Source of the DNA: Micrococcaceae bacterium Sec5.7
GTDB taxonomy: Bacteria > Actinomycetota > Actinomycetes > Actinomycetales > Micrococcaceae
Direction of reading: 5' to 3'
Assembly (NCBI GenBank): GCA_039636785.1
Contig: CP144169.1
Coordinates: 4,092,001-4,156,000 of the forward strand
Length of the DNA: 64,000 nucleotides
In this document: positions 1-9,559 of the stretch, piece after piece
Layout: the number at the start of each line of letters is the position of its first letter
How positions within the stretch are numbered: position 1 is the stretch's first letter
Position numbers and translations under genes: made by a program
Notes under the pieces: generated by a model
What the model saw: only the letters and a program-made list of their open reading frames with translations
What the model was told of the DNA's origin: nothing
Database searches by the model: none

Positions 1-1
1 C

Positions 2-118
2 TCCTCGGAATCCGGCGAGGACGCCGCAGGGCTCCCGGACGGCAGCGGCACGAATCCTCCAGCCGAGAAGGCCCCGAACGACCGGGATGAGAACAAGGAA
101 ACCTTCGACGCCGGCTGA
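2..118 (+). CDS. C-terminal end of an unidentified protein (partial)
   Basis: An open frame enters from the left edge and stops at TGA 116-118. The 38 visible residues are strongly hydrophilic and acidic, rich in Asp, Glu, Gly, Pro and Asn, and end in a DAG tail. They look like a disordered C-terminal tail. There is not enough sequence to name a family. The frame is inferred from codon position and absence of stops only. Confidence 0.45.
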   Translation, partial: SSESGEDAAGLPDGSGTNPPAEKAPNDRDENKETFDAG

Positions 119-134
119 ACGGAACCGTTGAGAC

Positions 135-150
135 GGCACCCGGTGCCTTT
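135..150 (+). terminator. Possible short terminator hairpin
   Basis: GGCACC and GGTGCC are separated by one base and followed by TTT, 17 bases after the stop of the partial gene. The stem is short and the T run minimal, so this is a weak call. The rest of 151-320, between this gene end and the convergent permease stop, shows nothing I recognise. Confidence 0.3.
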
Positions 151-320
151 GCCGCGACGAGGTGCCTCGCCCCCGATTCCATGGCAAACAGGGCAGGAAG
201 ACGCCGGTCGTCGCAGCCGACTCCCTGCCGCCCCTACCCGCGGCGCCAGCACCGGCTCTACCCGATCTGACCTACCCGCACGCCCAACAGGCACTCATGG
301 TCTATTTTGGCGACGGACCG

Positions 321-1685
321 CTAGCGCTTTTTCTGTGCCCGCTTTGCCGCGGCGTTTGCCGCGGCGTTTACCGCAGCCTTGACCGCCGGCGGGAGCCCGG
401 CCTGTTCCGTTTCCGGTTCGGCCACACTGCCGCGCGCCTTTGCGATGGCCTTCATGCCGTGGTAGATCACCAAGGCTGCGGCGGAGCCCAGGGCAATGCC
501 GGTGAACTTGAGGTCGCCGACGGTCCAGGTGTAGTCGGCAATGCCAATAATGAGCGCGACGGCGGCGGTGGTCAGGTTCACCGGGTTGGAGAAGTTGACC
601 TTGTTCTGGACCCAGATCTTCACACCCAGGATGCCGATCATGCCGTACAGCAAAGTGGCCGCGCCACCCAGCACGCCGGCCGGAACCGTGGCGATCAGTT
701 CGCCGAATTTCGGTGAGAAGCTCAGCACAATGGCGAAGATGCCCGCCACCCAGTAGGCCGCCGTCGAATACACTTTGGTGGCGGCCATGACGCCAATGTT
801 TTCCGCGTAGGTGGTGGTTCCGGAACCACCGCCGAAGCCAGCAAGCACGGTGGCGGCGCCGTCGGCCATCAGCGCGCGGCCGGAGACGCCGTCGAGGTTC
901 TGGCCGGTCATGGCGGACACGGACTTCACGTGCCCGATGTTCTCGGCCACCAGCACCAGCACCACGGGGACAAAGAGGCCAACGACGCCGAGGTGGAACT
1001 CGGGTGTCTGGAAATGCGGCAGGCCGATCCACGCGGCGGCGTCCATCTTGGCGTAGTCCACTTCGCCGCGGATCATGGCCACGAGGTACCCCGCCACCAC
1101 GCCTGCCAGGATGCTGAGGCGGCCGATGATGCCGCGGAACAGTACGCTCACCAGAATGATGGTCGCCAGGGTGATGACCGCAGTGACGGGCGCGGCATCG
1201 AAGTTGTTTTTTGCGGCCGGCGCAAGGTTCAGGCCGATCAGCGCCACGATGGCGCCCGTGACGATTGGCGGCATCAGCCGGTTGATCCATCCCGCGCCGA
1301 ACTTCTGCACGACGGCGCCGACTGCCGCGAGCCCGACGCCGGCAAGCACCACTCCGCCCAGCGCCCCGGCCACGCCGAACTGCTGTTGGGACGCCATGAT
1401 GGGCGCGATGAACGCGAAGCTGGAGCCGAGGTAGCTGGGAACCCTGCCCTGGGTGATCACCAGGAAGAGGATGGTGCCGATGCCGGAGAAGAACAGGGTG
1501 GTGGCCGGTGGCATGCCCGTAATGATGGGCACCAGGAACGTGGCGCCGAACATGGCCACAACGTGCTGCATGCCCACGCCGATGGTCAGGGGCCAGGCAA
1601 GGCGCTCATCCGGAGCAACCACCTGTCCGGGACGGATCGATTTGCCGTTGCCGTGCAGCTTCCATTTGGTACCGAGCATGCTCAT
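321..1685 (-). CDS. Uracil/xanthine permease of the NCS2 (NAT) family
   Basis: A 454-residue membrane protein that imports a nucleobase, most likely uracil, by proton symport. It has the family's QHVVAMFG segment in TM1 (about residues 40-47), a GSSFAFI segment in TM3, and the AEN-IG and GGGSGTTTYAENIG segments of TM8-TM10 that line the substrate site in UraA-type carriers. Length matches the family. The C-terminus is an Ala/Lys-rich tail. It is divergent from a RutE-like reductase at 1906, so it may feed pyrimidine catabolism like RutG rather than salvage. The NCS2 family is certain from sequence; the exact substrate is inferred. Confidence 0.9.
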   Translation of the reverse strand: MSMLGTKWKLHGNGKSIRPGQVVAPDERLAWPLTIGVGMQHVVAMFGATFLVPIITGMPPATTLFFSGIGTILFLVITQGRVPSYLGSSFAFIAPIMASQQQFGVAGALGGVVLAGVGLAAVGAVVQKFGAGWINRLMPPIVTGAIVALIGLNLAPAAKNNFDAAPVTAVITLATIILVSVLFRGIIGRLSILAGVVAGYLVAMIRGEVDYAKMDAAAWIGLPHFQTPEFHLGVVGLFVPVVLVLVAENIGHVKSVSAMTGQNLDGVSGRALMADGAATVLAGFGGGSGTTTYAENIGVMAATKVYSTAAYWVAGIFAIVLSFSPKFGELIATVPAGVLGGAATLLYGMIGILGVKIWVQNKVNFSNPVNLTTAAVALIIGIADYTWTVGDLKFTGIALGSAAALVIYHGMKAIAKARGSVAEPETEQAGLPPAVKAAVNAAANAAAKRAQKKR

Positions 1686-1837
1686 TGCCGGGGCCTTTCA
1701 AAGGGGTAGCCGCGAGGGCCGGGATCTTCCGGTGCAACAATACCGCGCTGCCCGTGCGGGCCGGGAGCAGAGGGGGCGGTGCAACGCGCTGTGCCGAACG
1801 TCACGCCCCGTCACGGGAAGAGGACACCGTCGCTTGA

Positions 1838-1847
1838 AGTTGCAACT
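1838..1847. promoter_or_regulatory. Perfect palindrome AGTTGCAACT in the permease/reductase divergent region
   Basis: The 220-base region 1686-1905 separates the permease from the reductase. It contains a perfect 10-base palindrome, immediately preceded by TTGA. MarR-type operators often have a TTGCAA core. No regulator gene lies beside it, so operator function is a guess. Confidence 0.3.
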
Positions 1848-1905
1848 ATGGAAAGCAGAACTGCCGGCCACCACCAGGTGCGCGGGCCAAACGAAAGGGA
1901 TGCGA

Positions 1906-2511
1906 ATGACCGTCGCCCATGAAGAAGCAGTGATCGATTCAGCCGCCGTGGATGCAATCTTTGCCGAAGCGCGCACCGCCAACGCCTTCACCGGCGAGGT
2001 GACCGAGCAGCAGGCCCGCGCCATCTACGAACTCACCAAGTTCGGCCCCACGGCCTTCAACTCGCAGCCGCTCCGCGTGACGTACGTCCGCTCGGACGAA
2101 GCCCGGGCCACGCTTGTGGGCACCCTGTCCGCCGGAAACCGGGCCAAGACGGCTTCCGCGCCGCTGGTTGCTGTCCTCAGCTACGACACCGCGTGGACGG
2201 AGCAGTGGCACAACTTCCTGCCTGGCTACAACGCGCCGAAGGCCATGTACGACGCCGCCCCGGAGCTCGCCGCCACGACGGGCAACAACAACGCCCACCT
2301 GCAGGCCGGCTACTTCATCCTGGCCGTCCGCTCCCTTGGCTTTGCCGCCGGCCCCATGACCGGCGCCGATTTCGCCGCGATCGACGCCGCGTTCTTCCCG
2401 GCCGGAGGCCAGAAGAGCTTCCTGGTGGTCAACATCGGCCGGCCAGGTGCGGATGCGTGGGGCGAAGCCAAGCCGAAGTTTGCCTACGAGGACGTTGTCC
2501 GCACGGTCTGA
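1906..2511 (+). CDS. RutE-like malonic semialdehyde reductase (nitroreductase family)
   Basis: A 201-residue flavin-dependent reductase. The GPTAFNSQP segment near residue 44 is the family FMN-binding region, and GPMTGADF with DAAFF near residues 150-160 matches E. coli RutE closely. RutE reduces malonic semialdehyde to 3-hydroxypropionate in uracil degradation. ATG 1906 is chosen because AAAGGG lies 6 bases upstream; ATG 1900 directly abuts that site. The longer open frame reaching back to 1453 runs antisense to the permease and is not real. The divergent neighbour is a uracil-type permease. No other rut genes are present, so the in vivo substrate is not proven. Confidence 0.8.
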   Translation: MTVAHEEAVIDSAAVDAIFAEARTANAFTGEVTEQQARAIYELTKFGPTAFNSQPLRVTYVRSDEARATLVGTLSAGNRAKTASAPLVAVLSYDTAWTEQWHNFLPGYNAPKAMYDAAPELAATTGNNNAHLQAGYFILAVRSLGFAAGPMTGADFAAIDAAFFPAGGQKSFLVVNIGRPGADAWGEAKPKFAYEDVVRTV

Positions 2512-2727
2512 GCGTCCAGGAACGCGGGCACACAATGCGATTGCCTCCGGCAATATGGGGGACATGCCGAAGGCAACCGGGACCGCATTTCTGCAGAAAA
2601 CTGCACGGCATGCATCCATCGCCAGTTCCAATTTTAGTCCCGATTCCGTCCGCCGCGCGGTGCCCGGCGGTGCTATGTGCAGAACGCCCTGGGCGCACGC
2701 GGTGGCCTGCCGTGGCACACTGGGGCT

Positions 2728-3200
2728 ATGCGGAACCTGATCCTGGTGGTGTTTGTTGAGCCCGTCACGGAGGGCCAGGAGTTCCCCCGGACCGACTGGC
2801 CCCTGCATATCACGATCGTACGGTTCGACATCAACGGCGAGGACGCCCCGGCCGGCGTAGTGGCTCTTGCTGATGGCCCCGCCGAGGCTGCGCTGGGGAC
2901 GGCGCTCACCATCGGCGAGGACGACGGCTTCGGCCATCTGGGATCCGTTCCGGTCAGCCTCGTTGACCCCAGTCCAGGCCTGCAGCTGCTGCACGAATCG
3001 CTCGTCGAGGCCGTGGTTGGCCTGTCAGGCAACATAGCCAGCCCGCACTACACCGGCGACAACTACCGTCCCCATATTTCCCACCACGGGAGCAAGCGCG
3101 TGAACCCGGGCGACGCCGTCGTGCTTGACCGGATAGCGCTGGTGGACATGGCTCCCGACGGCCGCCACGCCACCCGGTGCATCCTCAAGCTCTGGGAACT

Positions 3201-3204
<4 letters not shown>
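2728..3204 (+). CDS. 2H phosphoesterase / 2'-5' RNA ligase-like protein
   Basis: A 158-residue protein with the two His motifs of the 2H phosphoesterase superfamily: HITI near residue 29 and HISH near residue 118. The spacing and length fit LigT/ThpR-like proteins, which act on 2'-5' or cyclic phosphodiester bonds in RNA or nucleotides. The physiological substrate is unknown. There is no clear ribosome binding site; CACACT lies 6 bases before ATG 2728 and may be a weak -10 of a leaderless start. The last four bases (CTAG) are shared with the stop of the convergent pgm gene. Confidence 0.75.
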
Positions 3205-4871
<1,667 letters not shown>

Positions 4872-4969
4872 GGCACCAGCATGCCAGACGACGGCGGGCC
4901 GGGGCGCGGCTTGTCCGAAATCAGGGCCCTATGACGCTGAATGTCACAGTTGCATAAAAGATTTCAGCC

Positions 4970-4999
4970 GCCGTTCACCGCACAGCCGTTCACCGGACA
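4970..4999. repeat. 15-base tandem duplication
   Basis: GCCGTTCACCG followed by CACA, then the same 11 bases followed by GACA: two adjacent 15-base units differing at one base. It lies in the 280-base gap 4872-5151 between the pgm start and a broken NERD gene. I see no gene in that gap. Confidence 0.7.
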
Positions 5000-5151
5000 G
5001 ACGCACTTCCGGTCCGGCCGCCGGACAAGACCTGAGTACTCCACGGCAAAGTACCCATATACCCGCCGACGCGGGGCTGCTAATTTCAAACACTGACGAC
5101 GGCGGGACCTCCGCTGCCGGCAGTGATGCGGAGAGTCGAGGGGGGCTTTCG

Positions 5152-5480
5152 ATGGAGGCAGGGGATGGTGCCGCCGAGCAGTCACGGCTGGCGGCAGAAC
5201 GGGCTGCACGGCTGAAACGCCACCTTGATAACGCGCAGCGTGCCGCCGAATCATGGAGCGCCGGCGCGGCAGGAGAAAGAATTGTGGCGGACCGCCTGAA
5301 CAGGCTGGTTCCTACTCCACGATGTGCACTGGCCCGGCCGGCCGCTGGCAAATCCGGACCGTGTGCTGGTGGGGCATTGCGGTGTTGTGGTGGTCGATGC
5401 CAGGAATTGGCCGGGAGCCGTCCTGTTGAAATCCGATGTGCTGCGCCAGAACGGCTATGCCAGGCATCAGGAGCTCTCTG
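5152..5480 (+). pseudogene. Decayed NERD-domain (nuclease-related) gene
   Basis: ATG 5152 has a strong GAGGGGGG ribosome site and opens a helical, Ala/Glu/Arg-rich N-terminus ending in GAAGERIVADRLNRL, the start of a NERD domain. Near 5301-5306 the homology jumps from frame 1 to frame 2, continuing as LLHDVHWPGRPLANPDRV, VVVVDARNW and LRQNGY. These match the NERD core, where the Asp and the Lys (here Arg) of D-A-K-N-W belong to the restriction-endonuclease-like fold. After about 5480 the similarity fades; a later segment at 5484-5525 may be a fragment beyond an internal deletion. It is a pseudogene unless the shift is a sequencing error. Confidence 0.7.
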
Positions 5481-5645
5481 GCGTGACAACTTCGGGTGTT
5501 GGGGTCACAGGAATTGAAGGCGTCGTTGCCGATGCCCGGAGCTATGGCCACAGTTCTGCTGAAGATGACTTCCTGCTGGGGGACGGTAGGCAGGTGGATA
5601 GCCCCGTTGTAGTGTTTGGAGCAAGGACTTTCGAGGGGGATTCTC

Positions 5646-6194
5646 ATGACAGATCAGCCGACTCCGCGCCAGGACGGGCCGGGGAGCGACGAGACGCCGG
5701 CCGGCTACCAGCCGCCGCAGTTTGTGCCGCCGCCGTTTGTGCCGCCGCAGGGTTCAGGCACCCCGGCCCCGCCCCCGTTTCAGCAGCCGCCGTTTGATCA
5801 GCCCGGAGATCCAGGCCTCACACCCCCGCCGGTTTACAACCAGCCCGGCGAGCAGTACGGCAATCCCTATGCGCAGCCTGGAATCCCGTACGGCCAGCAG
5901 GCAAACCCGTACGGTCAACCGGCGTACTACGGCATGCCGGCCGAGCCCAAGGGTCTCAGTATTGCAGCCATGGTGTGCGGCATCATCGGCGTGGTCACGG
6001 GTGGTTTCTTTGTCATTCCGCAGATCGCAGCTGTGATTCTGGGGCACATTGGCATGAAGAAGGAACCTGCCGGGCGAGGGTTTGCGCTTACAGGCCTCAT
6101 CACGGGATATCTTGGGGTGCTGTTTGGGGCTTTCTGGCTGTTGTTCCTGATCCTGGGAGCAATTTTCGCCAGCCAAAGCGGCATCAACTACTAG
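5646..6194 (+). CDS. DUF4190-type membrane protein with Pro/Gln-rich N-terminus
   Basis: A 182-residue protein. Residues 1 to about 100 form a disordered, Pro/Gln/Tyr-rich tail with repeats such as QFVPPPFVPPQ and NPYGQP. This is followed by two hydrophobic segments (about 103-128 and 148-175) separated by a short GHIGMKKEP loop that is typical of DUF4190. Such proteins are common in Actinobacteria and have no established function; the tail probably faces the cytoplasm and may bind partners. The start is set by GAGGGG 6-7 bases before ATG 5646. It stands alone, convergent with the kinase at 6204. Confidence 0.8.
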   Translation: MTDQPTPRQDGPGSDETPAGYQPPQFVPPPFVPPQGSGTPAPPPFQQPPFDQPGDPGLTPPPVYNQPGEQYGNPYAQPGIPYGQQANPYGQPAYYGMPAEPKGLSIAAMVCGIIGVVTGGFFVIPQIAAVILGHIGMKKEPAGRGFALTGLITGYLGVLFGAFWLLFLILGAIFASQSGINY

Positions 6195-6203
6195 CCCGCC
6201 AGG

Positions 6204-7061
6204 CTAGGCGGTCAGCTCCTCAACCAGCCGGTTCGCGTTGGCTTCGAGCCATTCGCGGCGGCGGCTGATGAGCCCGCCCACTCCTTCAGCCCACATCCGT
6301 GCCCAGCCGCCACCCAGCGCCCGGGCATTGTGCTGCATACGCTCAAACGAAAGCCGGGTGGCCTCGACGCCGAACTCCGGCAGCCGCCGTCGTTCTTCTT
6401 CCGTCCAGCCATAGGCATCGGCGAAAATCCGCAGGCGCCGGAACGAATCCACGGCTTCCCAGCCGGGCCACGCATCGGCAGGGTCGCGCAGTGGCGCCCA
6501 GTGCGTGGCGGTGTTGAAGGAATCCTTCAGCCGGGTGCTGGGGCCGGCGAGATCGAAATCCACCAGGCCGACTGCCAGCCCGTCACGGACCACTACGTTC
6601 TGCGGGGTCACGTCCAGATGGCAGACCAGCTCGGCGGGGTCTCCTGCTGCAGTGTCCTGCCGGATGGGCCGAGGCGGGAACGGATGCGCCTGCACAAAAC
6701 CCTGTGAGGCGTTGTGCAGCAGCCGCACCAGCTGCCCCACGGAAGCCAGCAGCTCCTCCGACTGCACCCACTTTTCAGGAACGGCTCCAGCGCAGAGCCC
6801 CGGCACAAAGGTGAGAACGTCGCGGCCTTCGGCGTCGCGGCCCAGGAACCGCGGCGAACCGTCAAAGCCCGCGTCCTCAAGCCAGTCAAGATAGTCGGCG
6901 ACGGCGAAACTCTGCGGCTGGTGCGGGCGGCGGATTGTTGCGCCGACCCGCACCACACCGTCGGTGACATCGCCCGCGGGCATAAGTTCGACGTCGGACG
7001 CCTCGCCTGGAGCGGGAACGTACAGCCGCTGCTCAACCGGCCCACGGTTCATAATGCTCAT
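6204..7061 (-). CDS. APH-family phosphotransferase (aminoglycoside/choline kinase fold)
   Basis: A 285-residue protein-kinase-like small-molecule phosphotransferase. The catalytic loop reads CHLDVTPQNVVV (HxDxxxxN, about residues 148-158) and the metal-binding Asp is in LVDFDLAGP. The N-terminal lobe is short and there is no signal peptide. The substrate is unknown; resistance to a drug should not be assumed, as most such chromosomal genes act on metabolites. It starts 4 bases after the stop of the peptide transporter at 7066 and is surely co-transcribed with it. Confidence 0.8.
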   Translation of the reverse strand: MSIMNRGPVEQRLYVPAPGEASDVELMPAGDVTDGVVRVGATIRRPHQPQSFAVADYLDWLEDAGFDGSPRFLGRDAEGRDVLTFVPGLCAGAVPEKWVQSEELLASVGQLVRLLHNASQGFVQAHPFPPRPIRQDTAAGDPAELVCHLDVTPQNVVVRDGLAVGLVDFDLAGPSTRLKDSFNTATHWAPLRDPADAWPGWEAVDSFRRLRIFADAYGWTEEERRRLPEFGVEATRLSFERMQHNARALGGGWARMWAEGVGGLISRRREWLEANANRLVEELTA

Positions 7062-7065
7062 CGCG

Positions 7066-8535
7066 TCAGCGTACGCCGCCCATGAGCTTCTTGATTGCCG
7101 GCGAGGCGGCCGCCATGCCCGCGGCCAGCACGATGGCTACCCCGCCGATGCCGAGGAAGTACGGCAGCTCGTCGTCCGGGTTGTACAGGCCGGCGAGGAT
7201 GCCCGCCAGCGTGGTGCCCAGCGAAACCGAAAGGAAGAACAGCGCCACCATCTGGGTGTGGAAGGCCTGCGGCGCCAGTTTGGTGGTCACGGAGAGGCCG
7301 ATCGGGGAGAGGAAAAGTTCCGCAAGAGTGAACAGGAACAGGATTCCCACCAGTGCCACGAGCGGAGTCTTGCCGTCGCCGGCCAGCGGAATGAACGCCA
7401 GGAATGCCAGCCCCATCACAAACAGGCCGACCGAGAATTTCAGCGGCGAGCTGGGCTGTTTGTGGCCCAGCTTGGTCCACAGCGCCGCCATCACACCGGC
7501 GAAAATGATGATGAACACGGGGTTGATGGACTGTACCCAGGCGGCCGGCATTTCCCAGCCGAACACGTTTCGGTCCAGTTTCTCCTCGGAATACACGGCG
7601 ATGAAAGTGAACTGCTGCTGGAACAGGGCCCAGAACGCTGCCGAGGCGATGTAGAGCGGGATGAATGCTGTGACCCGCTTGCGCTCGGGGCCGTCCACCT
7701 TTTTGCTGGTGAAGATCAGGGCGAAGTAGAGGATGGATGCACCGATCGCCACGTAGGCCATGGTCAGCGCCAGGTTTTCGGCGTTGACGGCGCCCGTGGA
7801 CAGCAGGACGGCGATGACGGCGGCGATGCCGAGGAAAATGAGCCCGTACCTGGTGCGGCCCGAGGCCGGCAGGGGATTAGGGACCCGGTGTGCTTCTTCC
7901 GGCAGTTTGTTGCGGCCCAGCGCGTAGATGCCCAGACCGATCGCCATGCCGACGGCGGCTGCGCCGAAGCCCCAGTGGAACCCGCGGCTCTCCTGCAGCC
8001 AGCCGGTGACCAGCGGGCCGATCAGCCCGCCGACGTTGATGCCCATGTAGAAGATGGAGAAACCGGCGTCGCGGCGGTCGTCCTTCTCACCGTAGAGGGT
8101 GCCCACCAGCGCAGTCGCGTTGGCTTTAAGCCCGCCGGAACCGACGCCCACCAGCACCAGGCCGGCGACCAGCCCGGGGATTCCGGGCAGCAACGCCAGG
8201 GCAATGTGTCCGGCCATGATCATGACGGCCGAGCCGAACAGCACCCGCTCCGATCCGAACAGCCGGTCCGCGAGCCACGCGCCCAGGATGGTGGAGAGGT
8301 ACACGCCTCCGCCGTACGCGCCTACCAGGCTGGCAGCGAGGCCCTGTTCGATTTCCAGCCCGCCCTGCGAGGCTGTGTAGTACATGTAGTAGAGCAGAAT
8401 GCCCTGCATGCCGTAGAAGGAGAATCGCTCCCACATTTCTACGGAGAAGAGGCTGGCCAGCATCTTTGGGTGGCCGAAAAATGAAGTGTCGCCCGGCGTT
8501 TTCGCGGGGGATTCAGATAAATGAGTTGTGCTCAT
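7066..8535 (-). CDS. Proton-dependent oligopeptide (POT/PTR2) transporter
   Basis: A 489-residue MFS protein that imports di- and tripeptides with protons. The POT signature EMWERFSFYG (ExxERFxxYG, residues 33-42) lies in TM1 and supplies proton-coupling and substrate residues. About 14 hydrophobic segments follow and the length fits the family. No convincing ribosome site precedes ATG 8535; translation may depend on the upstream DUF6069 gene, whose stop is 32 bases away. It is followed after 4 bases by an APH-type kinase. Confidence 0.93.
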   Translation of the reverse strand: MSTTHLSESPAKTPGDTSFFGHPKMLASLFSVEMWERFSFYGMQGILLYYMYYTASQGGLEIEQGLAASLVGAYGGGVYLSTILGAWLADRLFGSERVLFGSAVMIMAGHIALALLPGIPGLVAGLVLVGVGSGGLKANATALVGTLYGEKDDRRDAGFSIFYMGINVGGLIGPLVTGWLQESRGFHWGFGAAAVGMAIGLGIYALGRNKLPEEAHRVPNPLPASGRTRYGLIFLGIAAVIAVLLSTGAVNAENLALTMAYVAIGASILYFALIFTSKKVDGPERKRVTAFIPLYIASAAFWALFQQQFTFIAVYSEEKLDRNVFGWEMPAAWVQSINPVFIIIFAGVMAALWTKLGHKQPSSPLKFSVGLFVMGLAFLAFIPLAGDGKTPLVALVGILFLFTLAELFLSPIGLSVTTKLAPQAFHTQMVALFFLSVSLGTTLAGILAGLYNPDDELPYFLGIGGVAIVLAAGMAAASPAIKKLMGGVR

Positions 8536-8567
8536 TTACTTAATGCTGACACCGAGGCCCTGGATTG

Positions 8568-9005
8568 TCACATTGTGGGTTGCCGTCTGTCCGTGAATCC
8601 CGCGATGAGTACCGCCGCCACACTGACGTGCATGAGGATCAGCGCCACCTGGACTCCGATGGTTGATGCGGCGGAAAGCGGCCCGGAGACGGACAACAAC
8701 AGAGCGGCGACGGCGGTCACCACCCAAATGCGCGGCCCCTTGGCTGTGAACCGCTCAAGTACCGCCAGCAGCAGCCAGGCGGCGAGGCCTGACCCTACAG
8801 CGGTGACGATGACAGCGGCCCACCCGACCTCTCGGGATGCGCCCGCATACATTTCCTCGATAGTCAGCGGGATTCCCGCAAGCTTCACCACGACAATCCA
8901 TTCGATCAGGGCCAAGGCCGCGGCGGCCGCCACGGACAGTCCCCGGCGTCGTGCGTTCATTGTGCGTCGTACTTTCGTTGTGTTTGGTGCGTGACCAATT
9001 GACAT
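8568..9005 (-). CDS. DUF6069-like four-helix membrane protein
   Basis: A 145-residue protein with four predicted transmembrane helices (about residues 23-45, 62-84, 92-110 and 115-137) and a basic N-terminus. Size, helix layout and the regulator-adjacent position fit the actinobacterial DUF6069 family, whose function is unknown. ATG 9005 is preceded by GAGGAAGG at good spacing. It is the first gene of a minus-strand unit with the POT transporter and the kinase, and faces a MarR gene across an 86-base region with paired operators. Confidence 0.65.
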   Translation of the reverse strand: MSIGHAPNTTKVRRTMNARRRGLSVAAAAALALIEWIVVVKLAGIPLTIEEMYAGASREVGWAAVIVTAVGSGLAAWLLLAVLERFTAKGPRIWVVTAVAALLLSVSGPLSAASTIGVQVALILMHVSVAAVLIAGFTDRRQPTM

Positions 9006-9022
9006 GGCCTTTTCCTTCCTCT

Positions 9023-9052
9023 TTGAACTATAGTTAGGTGACTAAGTAACTA
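9023..9052 (+). promoter_or_regulatory. Predicted promoter of the MarR gene
   Basis: TTGAAC (9023-9028) and TAACTA (9047-9052) with an 18-base spacer. The palindrome TTAGGTGACTAA lies inside the spacer, so binding there should block RNA polymerase. Transcription would start about 30 bases before GTG 9092. Confidence 0.55.
9034..9045. promoter_or_regulatory. Operator O1, TTAG-N4-CTAA
   Basis: A 12-base inverted repeat, TTAG GTGA CTAA. Its twin lies 23 bases downstream with the same arms but a different centre. Two identical-arm palindromes next to a MarR gene are the usual sign of MarR-family binding sites. Confidence 0.65.
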
Positions 9053-9053
9053 A

Positions 9054-9082
9054 AGGTTAGTCGTCTAACTAAGTATTTTCAA
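9054..9082 (-). promoter_or_regulatory. Predicted promoter of the DUF6069/POT/kinase unit
   Basis: On the minus strand, TTGAAA (9077-9082) is followed after exactly 17 bases by TAACCT (9054-9059). Operator O2 lies within the spacer and overlaps the -10. The arrangement mirrors that of the MarR promoter. Confidence 0.6.
9057..9068. promoter_or_regulatory. Operator O2, TTAG-N4-CTAA
   Basis: A 12-base inverted repeat, TTAG TCGT CTAA, extended to 14 bases by a flanking G and C. It sits in the core promoter of the leftward unit. See O1 for the paired site. Confidence 0.65.
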
Positions 9083-9091
9083 GGGGTATCC

Positions 9092-9559
9092 GTGAATGAC
9101 CTGCAGGCTGCTGCCATCAATGCGTCCATCCGCACGATCGGCATGCGGCACCGCGCCCTGGCAGGCAGCAAGCTCGCGGCCATTGGCCTCTCGGTTGGCC
9201 AGGAGGCCCTGATCGCCGAGCTCTTCGAGAACGGCCCCCGGAGCCAGGCCCAGCTTGCGGCGGCATCCGGCTGTGAGCCGCCCACCATCACGTCGGCCGT
9301 CCAGAAGATGGAGGCACGCGGACTGGTTCGGCGTACGCCGTCGTCATCGGACCGGCGGGCCATGGTTGTGGAGCTTTCGGAGCAAGGCCACACCGCCATG
9401 GCGCAGCTGACCACTATCTGGCGCGAGCTTGCGGAGGAAACTGTGGCCGGGATGACCACCACCTCGGTGGAGGAGCTGGTAGACGCCCTGACCGACCTCG
9501 CTGGCAGCCTGAGCCGCCGGAAGAGTTCACCGGAGGACCCATCGATTCTTGCTGTCTAG
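9092..9559 (+). CDS. MarR-family transcriptional regulator
   Basis: A 155-residue winged-helix regulator, normally a dimer that represses until a ligand or oxidant releases it. The recognition region GCEPPTITSAVQKMEARGLV (about residues 68-87) and the wing RTPSSSDRRAMVVEL, with the family DRR motif, are clear. GTG 9092 is preceded by AAGGGG at 5-6 bases. Two operators in the divergent promoter region suggest it represses itself and the DUF6069/POT/kinase unit. Its stop shares CTAG with the convergent amidase gene. Confidence 0.92.
   Translation: MNDLQAAAINASIRTIGMRHRALAGSKLAAIGLSVGQEALIAELFENGPRSQAQLAAASGCEPPTITSAVQKMEARGLVRRTPSSSDRRAMVVELSEQGHTAMAQLTTIWRELAEETVAGMTTTSVEELVDALTDLAGSLSRRKSSPEDPSILAV

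Noticed and set aside
6204..7061. Antibiotic resistance gene (aminoglycoside phosphotransferase)
   Set aside because: Only the general fold and catalytic loop match. The operon context with a peptide transporter does not support a drug-resistance call.
6964..8484. 506-codon plus-strand frame opposite the POT transporter
   Set aside because: The minus-strand frame has the POT signature and helices; the opposite frame is Gln/His/Arg-rich noise.
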